A DNA stretch of 64,000 nt, from positions 1-64,000 of the forward strand of contig CAVSWD010000001.1 in the NCBI GenBank assembly GCA_963731615.1. The letters are read 5' to 3'. How positions within the stretch are numbered: position 1 is the stretch's first letter; each line of letters opens with the position of its first letter. Positions 19,713 through 29,514 of this stretch are shown one piece after another. The DNA comes from Gaiellasilicea sp963731615. Lineage in GTDB: Bacteria > Actinomycetota > Thermoleophilia > Gaiellales > Gaiellaceae. Below the pieces are notes generated by a model. It was given only the letters and a program-made list of their open reading frames with translations, did not search any database and had not been told where the DNA came from. Made by a program: the position numbers and the translations under genes.

Positions 19713-20681
19713 TTGGCTACACGCACTAGCTTGATGGACTTCCAGATTCCGCGGATCGTCCACGAGGAGATCAACGAGAACCGCGGCATCTTCGTGATCG
19801 AGCCGCTCGACCGTGGCTTCGGCTACACCTTCGGCAACTCGCTGCGCCGCGTGCTGCTCTCCTCGCTGGAGGGCGCCGCCGTCACGGCCGTGAAGATCGA
19901 GGGCGTCGCGCACGAGTTCACGACGCTGCCGGGTGTCCGCGAGGACGTCACCGACATCATCCTCAACCTCAAGAACCTGATCTGCCTCCTCCACGGCGAG
20001 TCGCCCGAGGTCGAGGTGCACATCGCGAAGAAGGGCGCCGGCGCGGTCACGGCTGCCGACATCCAGGCTCCCGCCGACCTCGAGATCCTCAACCCGGAGC
20101 TCGAGCTGGCGCAGCTCTCCGACAAGGGCAAGCTCGAGATGACGCTGACGATCGGCCGCGGCCGCGGCTACGTCCCGGCCGAGCTGAACCGCGGCCCGGA
20201 GACGACGATCGGCGTGATTCCGATCGACTCGATCTTCTCGCCGGTCCGCCGCGTCTCCTACGACGTCGAGGCCGCCCGTGTTGGTCAGCGCACCGACTAC
20301 GACAAGCTCCGGCTCGACGTGACGACCGACGGCTCGCTAGAGCCTCGGGACGCGATCGGCCAGGCGGCCGAGATCCTGATCCGCCAGCTCGCGATCTTCA
20401 CCGATCTCGACCGGATCGAGGGCTTTGCCGAGGCCGCCGCGGCCGAAGCCGGCGCCGAAGCGCCGACCGCGCATGGGATGGAGAACTTCCCGATCGAGGA
20501 GCTCGAGCTCGGCGTCCGCTCGTACAACTGCTTGAAGCGGGTCGGGATCGAGACGATCGGCGACCTGGTCTCCAAGTCCGAGAACGAGCTCGCAGCGATC
20601 CCGAACTTCGGCAAGAAGTCGATCGAAGAGGTCAAGGAGACGCTCGCGACCCAGGGCCTCGGCCTTCGGGGAGACGAGTAA
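19713..20681 (+). CDS. rpoA: RNA polymerase subunit alpha
   Basis: Alpha subunit. The N-terminal domain (assembly, dimerisation) contains ENRGIFVIEPLDRGFGYTFG and NSLRRVLLSSLEG. The C-terminal domain, which binds UP elements and activators, has LELGVRSYNCLKRVGIETIG and the helix-hairpin-helix NFGKKSIEEVKETLA. TTG at 19713 (322 residues) has an agaaggga site upstream; the in-frame ATG at 19734 (MDFQIPRI) is an alternative. A 37-base gap separates it from rpsD, and rplQ follows closely. Confidence 0.97.
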   Translation: MATRTSLMDFQIPRIVHEEINENRGIFVIEPLDRGFGYTFGNSLRRVLLSSLEGAAVTAVKIEGVAHEFTTLPGVREDVTDIILNLKNLICLLHGESPEVEVHIAKKGAGAVTAADIQAPADLEILNPELELAQLSDKGKLEMTLTIGRGRGYVPAELNRGPETTIGVIPIDSIFSPVRRVSYDVEAARVGQRTDYDKLRLDVTTDGSLEPRDAIGQAAEILIRQLAIFTDLDRIEGFAEAAAAEAGAEAPTAHGMENFPIEELELGVRSYNCLKRVGIETIGDLVSKSENELAAIPNFGKKSIEEVKETLATQGLGLRGDE

Positions 20682-20685
20682 CGAG

Positions 20686-21072
20686 ATGAAGCACGCCCGC
20701 GCAGGCAAGAAGCTGGGGCGCGATCCCGCGCACCGGAAGGCGCTCTACTCGAACCTCGCGGGCGCGCTTTTCACCCACGGGCGGATCCAGACGACCGAGG
20801 CGAAGGCCAAGGCCGTCAAGCCGCTGGCAGAGAAGCTGATCACGCTCGGCAAGCGCGGTGACCTGCACGCCCGTCGCCAGGCACTCTCGACGCTTCGCTC
20901 GCAGGACGTCGTGCACAATCTGTTCGCCGAGGTCGCTCCGCGCTTTGCGGAGCGGCCGGGCGGCTACACGCGGATCATCAAGCTCGGCGCGCGTCAGGGC
21001 GACGCCGCGGAGATGGTGTACCTCGAGCTCGTGGACTACGAGCCCGAGACCGCGTTTGCAGCACCGCGCTAG
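20686..21072 (+). CDS. rplQ: 50S ribosomal protein L17
   Basis: A 128-residue L17, the last gene of the ribosomal run. MKHARAGKKLGRDPAHRKAL and RIQTTEAKAKAVKPLAEKLI are typical, as is GGYTRIIKLGARQGDAAEM. It is separated by four bases from rpoA and converges with the LLM oxidoreductase gene, overlapping its stop by four bases. No hairpin with a T-run is seen at this junction. Confidence 0.97.
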   Translation: MKHARAGKKLGRDPAHRKALYSNLAGALFTHGRIQTTEAKAKAVKPLAEKLITLGKRGDLHARRQALSTLRSQDVVHNLFAEVAPRFAERPGGYTRIIKLGARQGDAAEMVYLELVDYEPETAFAAPR

Positions 21073-21941
21073 GCCACAGCGGGCATGAGCTCGCGGCCGA
21101 TCAGCGCAACCATCTCGAGGTCTTGGTGGTCGAGGTGCTGGAGCATGACGCGCTCGACGCCGGCTCGCTCGTAGGCACGTAGCTGCTCGGCGGCTTCGTC
21201 GATCGTGCCGAGAATCGCGGCCGCACCTCGCAGCCTTCTGTACTCGTCCGGGCCGAGCGACTGGCCGGCGCGCTCGAGCCGTCGGCGGATCCGCTCGCGC
21301 GCTTCGTCGGCGTCGCTGCCGATCGCGCAAGCGGTCATCAGCGAGAGCGGGAGCGGCTGCCGGCCTTCGCGTTCGCACGCCCGCTCCAGCTTCTCGCGGC
21401 GCTCCGTGCACTCGGTGGGCGTTGCCGCCACGGTGTTGTACTCGTCGGCCCAGCGTGCGGCGGGGTCGATCGTGCCGGAGAGGCCGCTGCCGCCGACGAT
21501 CAGGTGCGGACGCGATCCGTCGCCCCAGAAGCCGTTGACCGCCTCGATCTGCTCGGCGAGCCAGCGCACGCGCGTCTTCATGTCGGGGAAGGGGAAGCCG
21601 AACGCGTCGTGCTCCGCTTCCATCCAGCCGGTGCCCATGCCGAGCGACACGCGGCCGCCCGAGATCTCGAACGCAGTCTTGGAGGCGTTCGCGAGCACTG
21701 CGGGCCGCCGGAAGGTGACCGGCGAGACGAGCGTCCCGAGCTCGAGCCGCTCCGTCCGGGCGGCGAGTGCCGGGATCACGGCCCAGGCGTCGAGCGCGGC
21801 ACGCGACGGGTCGGTCGGCGAGAGGTAGTGATCGGAGCGGAACATCGCCTCGACGCCGTGTTCCTCGCAGGCCCGAGCCAGCGCGAGCCAGTCCTCCCAC
21901 GAGACGCCCTCCTGTCCTTCGATCATCAGCGCCAGGCGCAT
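21069..21941 (-). CDS. LLM class (luciferase-like) F420- or flavin-dependent oxidoreductase
   Basis: A 290-residue TIM-barrel protein of the bacterial luciferase superfamily. MRLALMIEGQEGVSWEDWL, the AMFRSDHYLSP segment, RLELGTLVSPVTFRRPAVLA and SLGMGTGWMEAEHDAFGFPF are family hallmarks. The pattern fits F420-dependent members common in Actinobacteria, but the cofactor cannot be assigned from sequence alone. The substrate is unknown. It is transcribed divergently from the small NfeD-like gene, with about 20 bases between them. Confidence 0.88.
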   Translation of the reverse strand: MRLALMIEGQEGVSWEDWLALARACEEHGVEAMFRSDHYLSPTDPSRAALDAWAVIPALAARTERLELGTLVSPVTFRRPAVLANASKTAFEISGGRVSLGMGTGWMEAEHDAFGFPFPDMKTRVRWLAEQIEAVNGFWGDGSRPHLIVGGSGLSGTIDPAARWADEYNTVAATPTECTERREKLERACEREGRQPLPLSLMTACAIGSDADEARERIRRRLERAGQSLGPDEYRRLRGAAAILGTIDEAAEQLRAYERAGVERVMLQHLDHQDLEMVALIGRELMPAVA

Positions 21942-21960
21942 CCGGGCATCCTATGAGCCT

Positions 21961-22293
21961 GTGATCTTTCTGTTCTCGCTGCTGCTGGCGGTCTTCGTGC
22001 TCGAGGAGCCGTGGAACTGGGTCGTCGTCGTCCTCGGCGGGCTGCTCGAGATCGTCGAGACCACGTTCTTCCTCTGGTGGTCGAAGCGGCGGAAGGCCAC
22101 CGTCGGCGCCGAGACGCTCGTCGGCCGGAACGCTGTCGTCTCGGTCGCGTGCCGTCCTCTGGGGCAGGTGCGCGTCGCCGGTGAGATCTGGCAGGCGCGC
22201 TGCGAGGCGGGTGCGTCGTCGGGCGCAGAGGTCGTCGTCCGCGAGGTCGACGGGCTGCTGCTCGTCGTCGAGCCGCTACCAGGCGACGGGTAG
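21961..22293 (+). CDS. NfeD-like small membrane protein
   Basis: A 110-residue protein with two hydrophobic segments at the N-terminus (IFLFSLLLAVFVLEEP and WVVVVLGGLLEIVETTFFLW), a basic turn (WWSKRRK) and a soluble beta-rich domain (VGRNAVVSVACRPLGQVRVA) that matches the NfeD C-terminal OB-fold. NfeD proteins often partner SPFH/stomatin proteins or membrane proteases in membrane quality control, but no partner is adjacent. It starts at GTG and its 3' end overlaps the convergent P450 gene. Confidence 0.72.
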   Translation: MIFLFSLLLAVFVLEEPWNWVVVVLGGLLEIVETTFFLWWSKRRKATVGAETLVGRNAVVSVACRPLGQVRVAGEIWQARCEAGASSGAEVVVREVDGLLLVVEPLPGDG

Positions 22294-23498
22294 CGCCACG
22301 ACCCGCCGGAAGCCGGGCGTCGGCCGCCATTCGAGCCGCTCGCGCGGTACGGCGAGCCGCAGCCCAGGCAGCCGCCGGAAGAGCGTTTCGAGCGCGACCT
22401 GAGCCTCGAGGCGTGCGAGTGGCGCGCCGAGGCAGTAGTGGCTGCCGCGTCCGAAGGCGAGGTGGCGGACGTCGCCGCGACGCACGTCCAGCAGGTCCGG
22501 GCCGGTGAACCGCTCCGGATCGCGGTCCGCCGAGCCGAGGATCGGAATCACGAGGTCGCCCCTCCGAATCGTCTGACCGCCGAGTTCGACGTCGGTCGCC
22601 GCCCAGCGGTTCAGGCTCCGCTCGACCGGTCCTTCGAAGCGGAGGATCTCCTCGACGGCGCCCGGGATCAGCGACGCATCCTCGCGCAGGAGCGCGAGCT
22701 GGTCGGGATGCTCGAGCAGGTTGAGCACCGCGTTCCCGATCAGGCCGACGGTGGTCTCGTGCCCGGCGACGATCAGCAGCACGACCGTCCCGAACACCTC
22801 TGCCTCGGTGAGCGCGTCTTCCTGGTCACGCGCCACCAGCAGCGCGCTGACGAGGTCGTCGGCCGGCTCGGCACGCCGGGCTGCGAAGAACTCTCCGAGG
22901 TAGGTCGACGAACTGGCCCATCAGCTCGTTGAAGCGGTCGACTCCCTCCTGAGTCGAGCACCGGGCTGATGATCGCGTCGGACCATTCCTTGAAGTGGTC
23001 CTGATCCTCGTTCGGTACGCCGAGCAGCTCGGCGATCACGGTGATCGGCAGCGGGAAGGCGTAGTCGGCCGACAGATCCATCTCGCGGCGAGGCTCGACC
23101 GCGTCGATGAGCTCGTCCGCGATCGCCTGGATCCGCGGCCGCAACTGCTCGACCACTTTTGGTGTGAAGGCTTTCGTGACGAGCCGCCGCAGGCGCCGGT
23201 GATCGTCGCCGTCACGGTTGAGCATGTGGTTGTCGATCACCTCGAGCATCGGGGACCGGTCGTGGGTCGCGAGCTCCTCCTCCGTCAGCGCCAGCCGCGG
23301 ATCGCGGACGAACCGCTCGTCGTCGAGCAGCACCGCCGCGACATCGTCGTAGCGGGTGACGAACCACATCGGCGTCGTCCCGTCGAAGCCCGCCTGCTGA
23401 AGGACGGGCTCCTGCTCTCGGATCCGCTCGAAGACGGAGTACGGATCGGCGCGGAACTCGGGGCTGTAGAGGTCGTACTTGCGCTCGGTCGAGGCCAT
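22276..23498 (-). CDS. Cytochrome P450 (two frame breaks)
   Basis: A heme-thiolate monooxygenase of bacterial class I type, soluble, about 406 residues after correction. The N-terminal part has RYDDVAAVLLDDERFVRDPR and the helix C region HRRLRRLVTKAF. The I-helix motif AGHETT, the ExxR motif in EEILR and the heme-binding FGRGSHYCLGAPLARLE are present. The frame breaks near 22947 and near 22902. Between these the middle frame gives VDRFNELMGQFVDYL, joining the two halves. Ferredoxin partners are not encoded nearby, so the substrate and redox partner are unknown. Confidence 0.9.
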
Positions 23499-23524
23499 CC
23501 CCGCTGAGCTTAGACTGCGCGCCG

Positions 23525-24244
23525 GTGCTGGAGAAGACCCTGAAACTGACGGTCGAGTACGACGGCAGCGGCTTTCGCGGCTGGGCGCGTCAGCCGGGCG
23601 ATCGCACGGTCGAGGGGGTCGTTCACGAGGCGTTGGCTGCGGTATTCCCTCGCTGGGAGGGGCTCGCCGTGGCGGGCCGCACCGACGCCGGCGTCCACGC
23701 GACCGGGCAGGTCGTGAGCGTTTCGGCGACCGGTGGCCCGCCGCCGGAGCGTACGCCCGCGGCGCTCAACGCGGCCTTGCCCGGCGACGTCGCGGTCGTG
23801 GCAGCAGAACAGGCCGCTGCCGACTTCTCGGCCCGCTTCTCGGCCCGCTCGCGGGCCTACCGCTATCGGATTCTCCGCCGCCGCACGCGCTCGCCGTTCT
23901 TCGAGCATCGCGCCCTCTGGTGGCCGCGGCCGCTCGACCTCGACGAACTCGCCGCAGCGGCGGCGCTGCTGCCAGGCGAGCACGACTTCACCGCCTTCAC
24001 GCCCACCGAGACGGAGCACGAGACGCGCACGCGAACGATCCTCGCGGCGGCGTGGGAGGAGCACGGCGACGAGCTGCACTTCACAATCGCTGCCAACAGC
24101 TTCCTGCGGCACATGGTCCGGGCTCTCGTCGGGACGATGCTGGAAGGGCGCGAGCTCGCACCTCTACTGAAGGGCCGGCCGCGCTCGGAGGCGGGGGTCA
24201 CCGCACCTGCGGCCGGCCTCTACCTCGAGCGCGTCGAGTACTGA
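23525..24244 (+). CDS. truA: tRNA pseudouridine(38-40) synthase TruA
   Basis: Modifies uridines 38-40 of the tRNA anticodon stem. 239 residues. The catalytic Asp is D54 in AGRTDAGVHATGQV. YDGSGFRGWARQPGDRTV near the N-terminus and SFLRHMVRALVGTMLEG near the C-terminus are family signatures. truA commonly follows rplQ; here three unrelated genes lie between them. It reads away from the P450 gene, with 26 bases between the starts. Confidence 0.96.
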   Translation: MLEKTLKLTVEYDGSGFRGWARQPGDRTVEGVVHEALAAVFPRWEGLAVAGRTDAGVHATGQVVSVSATGGPPPERTPAALNAALPGDVAVVAAEQAAADFSARFSARSRAYRYRILRRRTRSPFFEHRALWWPRPLDLDELAAAAALLPGEHDFTAFTPTETEHETRTRTILAAAWEEHGDELHFTIAANSFLRHMVRALVGTMLEGRELAPLLKGRPRSEAGVTAPAAGLYLERVEY

Positions 24245-24265
24245 GGCCATCGCTACGATCGACGA

Positions 24266-24910
24266 GTGCCTCCGATGCGCTTTCCGGTCGTCCTCTTCGA
24301 CTTCGACGGCACCGTGATCGACTCCGGCGCGATCATCATCGCCTCGATGCGGCACGCAACGAAGACCGTTCTCGGACGTGACATCCCGGACGAGGAGCTC
24401 GGCCGCGCGGTCGGCGGCTCCGGCCTGATCGAGCAGATGCGCCTGATCGACGCCGACCGGGTCGACGAGCTGGTCGCCTGCTACCGCGCGCACAACGAGC
24501 CCCTGCACGCCGAGCTGGCCGAATGCTCTGGCATGACCGACGTGCTGACCCAGCTGAAGGAGCAGGGCCGGCAGCTCGGCGTTGTGACGGCGAAGCGACA
24601 GGAGACGGTCAAGCTCGCGTTCTCCTACCTGCCCCTGGAGCACTTCTTCGACGTCGTGGTCGGCTCCGACGACACCGAGCTGCACAAGCCGGATCCTGCG
24701 CCGCTCCGGCACGCGCTCGGGCTGCTGGGGGCCGATCGGGACGACGCGGTCTACGTCGGTGACTCGCCGTTCGACATCCGCGCCGCCAAGGCCGCAGGTA
24801 TGCACTCGGTCGCTGTCACCTGGGGTCGGATCCACCCGCGGGAGCGTCTCGAGGCGGAGGAGCCGGACGCGGTCGTCGAGACGGCGGAGGAGCTCCTTGC
24901 GGCCCTCTGA
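24266..24910 (+). CDS. HAD-superfamily phosphatase (PpaX/Gph-like)
   Basis: A 214-residue haloacid dehalogenase-fold hydrolase. Motif I is DFDGTVID near residue 12 with both catalytic aspartates, motif II is the GVVTAK segment, motif III is the lysine in HKPDPAPL, and motif IV is GDSPFDIRAAKAAG. The overall layout matches pyrophosphatase PpaX or phosphoglycolate phosphatase; the substrate is not decided. GTG at 24266 is used, with ATG at 24275 as the alternative. The ligA start overlaps its last codons. Confidence 0.87.
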   Translation: MPPMRFPVVLFDFDGTVIDSGAIIIASMRHATKTVLGRDIPDEELGRAVGGSGLIEQMRLIDADRVDELVACYRAHNEPLHAELAECSGMTDVLTQLKEQGRQLGVVTAKRQETVKLAFSYLPLEHFFDVVVGSDDTELHKPDPAPLRHALGLLGADRDDAVYVGDSPFDIRAAKAAGMHSVAVTWGRIHPRERLEAEEPDAVVETAEELLAAL

Positions 24911-26946
24911 TGCGAAGCGCATCGCCGAGCTGCGCGCGCTGCTCCATCACCACAACCATCGCTATCACGTCCTCGACGACCCCGAGGTCACGGACGCCGA
25001 CTACGACCGGCTCTTCGACGAGCTGAAGGCGCTCGAGGAAGAGCACCCCGAGCTCGCGACCGACGACTCGCCGACGCGGCGGGTGGGCGGGCCGCCGTCT
25101 GACAAGTTCCGGAAGGTCGAGCATCTCGCCCCGATGGGATCGCTCGAGAAGGTGACGACCGACGAGGGCCTGCTCAAGTGGGCCGACGACGTCCGGAAGC
25201 GCCTCGACTCGGACGAGCCGGTCGCGTACGTGATCGAGCCGAAAATCGACGGCTCGGCGATCTCCCTCGTCTACGAGAGCGGGGCACTCGTGCGCGGCGC
25301 CACGCGCGGCGACGGCCTGCGAGGCGAGGACGTGACCGTCAACCTGCGCACGATCCGCTCGATCCCGCTGACGCTGCAAGGGGAGGCGCCGCCGCCGCTG
25401 CTGGAGGTCCGCGGTGAGGTCTACTTCCCGCTCTCCGGCTTCCGCCGCTTCACCGAGGAGCAGATCGCAGCGGGGAAGGCGCCGGCCCCGAACCCGCGGA
25501 ACGCCGCTGCCGGCTCGCTGCGCCAGCTCGACTCGAGGATCACGGCGGCGCGTCCGCTCGCCGTCTGGGTCTACGGCACCGGCTACCGCGAGGGCGTCGC
25601 ACCGGACACGCACTTCGAGACGCTCGCGTGGCTGCGCGAGCGGGGCTTCCGGACGAACCCGTTCGCAGAGCGGCTCGAGTCGATCGAGGACGTGGCGGCC
25701 GCCTGTGCGGAGTGGGAGCGGCGACGTGCAGACCTCGACTACGAGATCGACGGGATCGTCATCAAGGTCGACTCCTTCGAGCAGCAGCAGCGGCTCGGCG
25801 CGCTGCACGAGCGCCCCCGGTGGGCCCGTGCCTTCAAGTGGGCGCCGCTGACCGCGGAGACGAAGCTTCTGACCATCGCGATTCGCGTCGGCCGCACGGG
25901 CGCGCTCAACCCGTGGGCGATCCTCGAGCCGGTCAACGTCGGCGGCGTCACGGTCTCGCGCGCGACGCTCCACAACGAGGAGGACATCAATCGCAAGCAG
26001 ATCCGCGAGGGCGACCGGGTGATCATCCAGCGCGCGGGCGACGTGATTCCGCAGATCGTCGGGCCGGCCGGCAAGCATGCGAAGGGCACGAAAGAGTTCC
26101 GGATGCCGGAGCGCTGCCCCCTCTGCGACGCGGAGATCGTGAGACCCGAGGGCGAGGTGATGCATCGCTGCCCCAACCGCGCCTGTCCGTCGCGCGGGCT
26201 CGAGACGCTGATCAACTGGGTCAGCGCGGCGATGGACATCGAGGGCGTGGGGGAGCAGTTCGTTCGCCGGCTCTGGAGCGAGGGGCTCCTGCGCTCGATG
26301 CCAGATCTCTACCGGCTCACCGCGTCGCAGCTGGCGGAGCTCGACGGCTACGCCGAGATCTCCGCCCGGAATGCGGTCGCCGCGATCGAGCTCTCGAAGC
26401 AGCAGCCCTTCTCGCGCGTCCTCTTCGGGCTCAACATCCCCGACGTCGGCTGGGTGACGGCACGCAACCTCGCCCGCCACTTCGGCGAGGTGGACAAGCT
26501 GCTCGAGGCGAGCCAGGAGGAGATCCAGGAGGTCGAGGGCATCGGCCCCGACCGCGCCGAGGCGATCGCCGAGTGGTTCTCGGACGACCAGAACCGGACG
26601 CTCGTGGCGGAGCTGCGCGAGCTCGGCCTTCGCTTCGAGGTGGGCGCCGAGGAGAAGACCGATCGAAGGGCCGCTCACCGGCAGCCAGTACGTGATTACC
26701 GGAACGCTCGAGAGCTTCAGCCGCGAGGAGGCATCGGCGGCGCTGATCTCTCTCGGTGCCAAGGTCTCGGACAACGTCTCGAAGAAGACGACCGGGGTCG
26801 TCGTCGGCGAGAATCCCGGCTCGAAGGTGGCGAAGGCCGAGAAAGCGGGCGTGCCGATCCTCTCCGAGCACGATCTCCGCAAACTCGTCGCGAACGCGCC
26901 CGCCGGCGCTGCGGTGGAGCTACCGCCGCCCCGCCGCCGGCGCTGA
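24897..26946 (+). CDS. ligA: NAD-dependent DNA ligase LigA (one frame break)
   Basis: Seals nicks in replication and repair using NAD. The N-terminal Ia domain is seen in NHRYHVLDDPEVTDADYDRL. The nucleotidyltransferase lysine is K116 in EPKIDGSA. The OB domain, a four-Cys zinc finger (CPLC, CPNRAC), helix-hairpin-helix repeats (VEGIGPDRAEAI) and a C-terminal BRCT domain (VITGTLESFSREEASA) follow in order. An extra A near 26660 breaks the frame just before the BRCT domain. TTG at 24897 is the only in-frame start that keeps the Ia domain. Corrected length about 682 residues. Confidence 0.95.
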
Positions 26947-26994
26947 GGCTCACGGAACTTGAAGAAATCGTCGGCGCAAGGTACCATGCGACGC

Positions 26995-27347
26995 ATGGAA
27001 CCCGGTGGAGCACGTAACTCGCTCTCCCAGCTCCGGCGCGGCGCGGTCGAGTACTGCGTCCTCGCGCCTGCTGCGAGGCGGGGAGCAGTACGGCTTCGAG
27101 CTCGTGCGCAAGCTGTCCGAGGTGGACGGGCTTGTCACGAGCGAGGGGACGATCTATCCGCTGCTCACGCGTCTGCGTCGCGACAAGCTCGTGACGACGT
27201 TCTGGCGCGAGTCCGAAGGCGGGACCACCGAGGCGCTACTACCAGCTCACCGACGGGGGCCGCGAGGCTCTCGCCGGCTTCAGTCGCGAGTGGGCCCGAT
27301 TCCGAGATGGCGTCGACGGCTTGCTCGCAGAGGAGGCAACAGGATGA
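26995..27347 (+). CDS. PadR-family transcriptional regulator (two frame breaks)
   Basis: A winged-helix regulator of about 116 residues. Reading across an extra C near 27067 and an extra A near 27225 gives one PadR protein: LSQLRRGAVEYCVLALLRGG, then YGFELVRKLSEVDGLVTSEG, IYPLLTRLRRDKLV and RRYYQLTDGGREALA. PadR proteins typically repress an adjacent membrane or transporter gene and themselves. ATG at 26995 is used, with ATG at 26986 also in frame. A near-perfect palindrome covers both start codons. Its stop overlaps the next gene (ATGA). Confidence 0.88.
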
Positions 27348-27961
27348 CCACGCATGCCAGTCAACTCGTCGCGGACTACCTCAGGCGGCTCGAGCGAGCG
27401 TCGGCGTCGTTGCCGCGCACTCGCCGCACCGAGCTCGTCGCCGAGATTCGCGAGCACATCGACGATGCGCTGCTCGAGGCGGGCGCGGCCGACGAGGTCG
27501 CGGTGCGGAACGTGCTCGAGCGACTCGGTCCGCCCGAGGAGATCGCAGCTGCCGCCGCGCCTCCTGTCGGGAGCGATCGGGCGCGTCGGCAAGCTCGAGG
27601 TCGCGGCGCTGATCGCGCTGGCGGTGCCCTTCATCGGCTGGCTCTCGGCATCCCGCTGGTGCTGCTGTCACGAGCCTGGTCGGGCCGTGACAAGGCGTCG
27701 GCGTGCTGCTCGCCTCAATGCCGGTCTTCTCGGGAGTTCTCTTGGAGCGGGCGCCGAAACCGCGCGAGCGGAGAGTGGTTCACCGGGCGAAATCCCCGTC
27801 GATGCGACGACGTGTCCGGAGGGAGGAACCGGTGGACGACGGGTTGGGACCGATGGAGGTGTGGTTCTGGCCAGCGGACTTCCTCTGCGGGCTCGTCGGC
27901 CGCCGCGTACCTCGCGCTTCGGCTGCGCCGCACGGCGCAACCACGGGCACTCGAGGTCTAG
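27344..27961 (+). CDS. HAAS-domain membrane protein, PadR partner (several frame breaks)
   Basis: The N-terminal 75 residues (ADYLRRLERASASLPRTRR, then ELVAEIREHIDDALLEAG and VRNVLERLGPPEEIAAAA) match the HAAS signalling domain that is regularly encoded next to PadR regulators. Downstream, pieces in different frames supply hydrophobic segments (VAALIALAVPFIGWL; IPLVLLSRAWSG; VGVLLASMPVFSGVLL; FWPADFLCGLVG and AAYLALRLRR), so the protein is membrane bound. About four indels (near 27565, 27642, 27695, 27900) must be corrected. It is translationally coupled to the PadR gene. The function is probably regulatory or accessory; the exact role is unknown. Confidence 0.72.
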   Translation: MTTHASQLVADYLRRLERASASLPRTRRTELVAEIREHIDDALLEAGAADEVAVRNVLERLGPPEEIAAAAAPPVGSDRARRQARGRGADRAGGALHRLALGIPLVLLSRAWSGRDKASACCSPQCRSSREFSWSGRRNRASGEWFTGRNPRRCDDVSGGRNRWTTGWDRWRCGSGQRTSSAGSSAAAYLALRLRRTAQPRALEV

Positions 27962-29184
27962 GCGGCCGCGGCGAGCGCGATCGCGAAGCGGTCCTGCGCG
28001 ATCCGCGCCCAGTAGCTCGAGATCGGGCGGCCGTTCTGGAGGATCGCGAAGACGTAGCGGTCGCGGACGAACCCGGACAGCGAGGAGGCCGTGCTCGTCG
28101 TGCCCGTCTTCGCGATCACCTGTCCGCGCGCCGGACGTGACTCGAGCCGGTCCTCGAGCGTGCCGTCGACACCGGCCACGGCGAGCGACTCGAGGAACGC
28201 GGTTCTCAGGTCAGCCGAGGCGAGCGCGGCTTCGAGCAGCGCGACGACGGCGCTCGCGGTCAGGCGATCGAGGCGCGACAGGCCCGACCCGTCGGCGAGC
28301 CGAACGCCGGCGAGCGGCACGCCCGCGTCGGCAAGTGCGGCGCGGACGACCCGCACGCCTGCGGCGGTCGTGCCCGCACCCACGTACGTCGCGCCCAGCT
28401 GCTTCACGAGCATCTCGGCGGTGAAGTTGTCGCTCTCCCGGCCCATGAAGCGCACGATCTCTCCCAGCGGCTCGGAGAGATCGCGCGCGAGCGGCAAGCC
28501 CACCGTCGTCAGAACGCCGCTCCGGCTGCGCTCGGCGACGCGCACGCCCTTCGCCTCGAGCGCCTGGCGAAGCAGCGAGGCGGCGCCGAGAGCGGGATTC
28601 GCCGACGTCCGTCCGCGATAGCGCCCCCGCTCGACGACGAGCGCCGAGAGCGGCGGCGACTCGCCGATGTAGAAGGTCGGCTTCCAGCCCGGACCGACCC
28701 GCCTCGCGTCGAACCACGACTCGTCGGCCACGACCGCTCCGTCGACGCGCCGGATCCCCCACGAGGCTACCTCGGCCGCGAGCCCGGCGAGATCCGCAGC
28801 CTCCAAAGTGGGATCGCCGAAACCGCGCAGCCAGAGATCGCCGTGCCAGACGTCCCCGACGAGCGTGCCGCTGCCGACGACCTCCGTGTGAAAGCGGTAG
28901 CCGGGCCCGAGGAGCGAGAGTGCCGCGTAGGCGACCGGCAGCTTCTGATTCGACGCGGGCACGAGCGAGAGCGACTCGTTGCGGGCGTACACGACGGTGC
29001 CGGTGCGGAGGTCGACGGCGAGCGCCGCCGTCCGCGAGGGATCGACGTTGGGGACGGCCAGCGCCCGCTCGAGCCGGAGCCGCAGCGTCGGATCGGCCGC
29101 TCCGGCAGGCGCAGCGGCGACGAGGACGACGAGCGCGGCCAGGCATGGGCCGACCAGCCGGGAAAGATAGGCCCAGCGGCCCAT
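27958..29184 (-). CDS. dacB: D-alanyl-D-alanine carboxypeptidase/endopeptidase, PBP4 (DacB) family
   Basis: A secreted class C low-molecular-weight penicillin-binding protein of 408 residues that trims or cuts peptidoglycan cross-links. A signal peptide (LVGPCLAALVVLVAAAPAGA) precedes the mature domain. The active-site motifs are SxxK in VPASNQKLPV, SxN as SDN in GRESDNFTAEM, and KTG in QVIAKTGTTS. ATG at 29184 is chosen because the signal peptide follows it; the longer open frame upstream is non-coding or antisense. Its stop overlaps the HAAS gene end by four bases. Confidence 0.92.
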   Translation of the reverse strand: MGRWAYLSRLVGPCLAALVVLVAAAPAGAADPTLRLRLERALAVPNVDPSRTAALAVDLRTGTVVYARNESLSLVPASNQKLPVAYAALSLLGPGYRFHTEVVGSGTLVGDVWHGDLWLRGFGDPTLEAADLAGLAAEVASWGIRRVDGAVVADESWFDARRVGPGWKPTFYIGESPPLSALVVERGRYRGRTSANPALGAASLLRQALEAKGVRVAERSRSGVLTTVGLPLARDLSEPLGEIVRFMGRESDNFTAEMLVKQLGATYVGAGTTAAGVRVVRAALADAGVPLAGVRLADGSGLSRLDRLTASAVVALLEAALASADLRTAFLESLAVAGVDGTLEDRLESRPARGQVIAKTGTTSTASSLSGFVRDRYVFAILQNGRPISSYWARIAQDRFAIALAAAA

Positions 29185-29220
29185 GCCGGGCGAGCCCGCA
29201 CGGCGGATACTGAAAGAGTC

Positions 29221-29514
29221 TTGGACGACCGCCTTGCCGCCGCCTTGACCGAGGTTCGGTCTCTGCTCGACGTGCCCGCCGAAGCGGGCGCTCCTTCGCG
29301 GGTCGAGGTCGAGCGCACCCTGACGAACGGGTACGCGTACGCGCACCAGCTCGAGGGACGAAAGCTGCGGCTGGAAGCGCGCCTGCGCAAGGCGATCCGG
29401 AGCGGCAGCGCGACCGACGAGGTCGCGGCTATGACGGCCGACCTGGCCCGCGCCGACCAGGAGCTCGCCGGCGTCCGCGCCCTGCTCTCGTCGCTCCGCG
29501 AACAAGCGCTGTAG
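29221..29514 (+). CDS. Small predicted helical (coiled-coil) protein, unknown function
   Basis: A 97-residue protein rich in Ala, Leu, Glu and Arg with heptad-like spacing (RKLRLEARLRKAIRSGSATD, then ADLARADQELAGVRALL). There is no signal peptide, membrane segment or recognised domain. It starts at TTG, 36 bases from the divergent DacB start, and ends right at the closing arm of the structured element at 29515. I do not recognise it. Codon use matches its neighbours, so it is probably a real gene, but homologues would be needed to fix the start. Confidence 0.5.
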   Translation: MDDRLAAALTEVRSLLDVPAEAGAPSRVEVERTLTNGYAYAHQLEGRKLRLEARLRKAIRSGSATDEVAAMTADLARADQELAGVRALLSSLREQAL

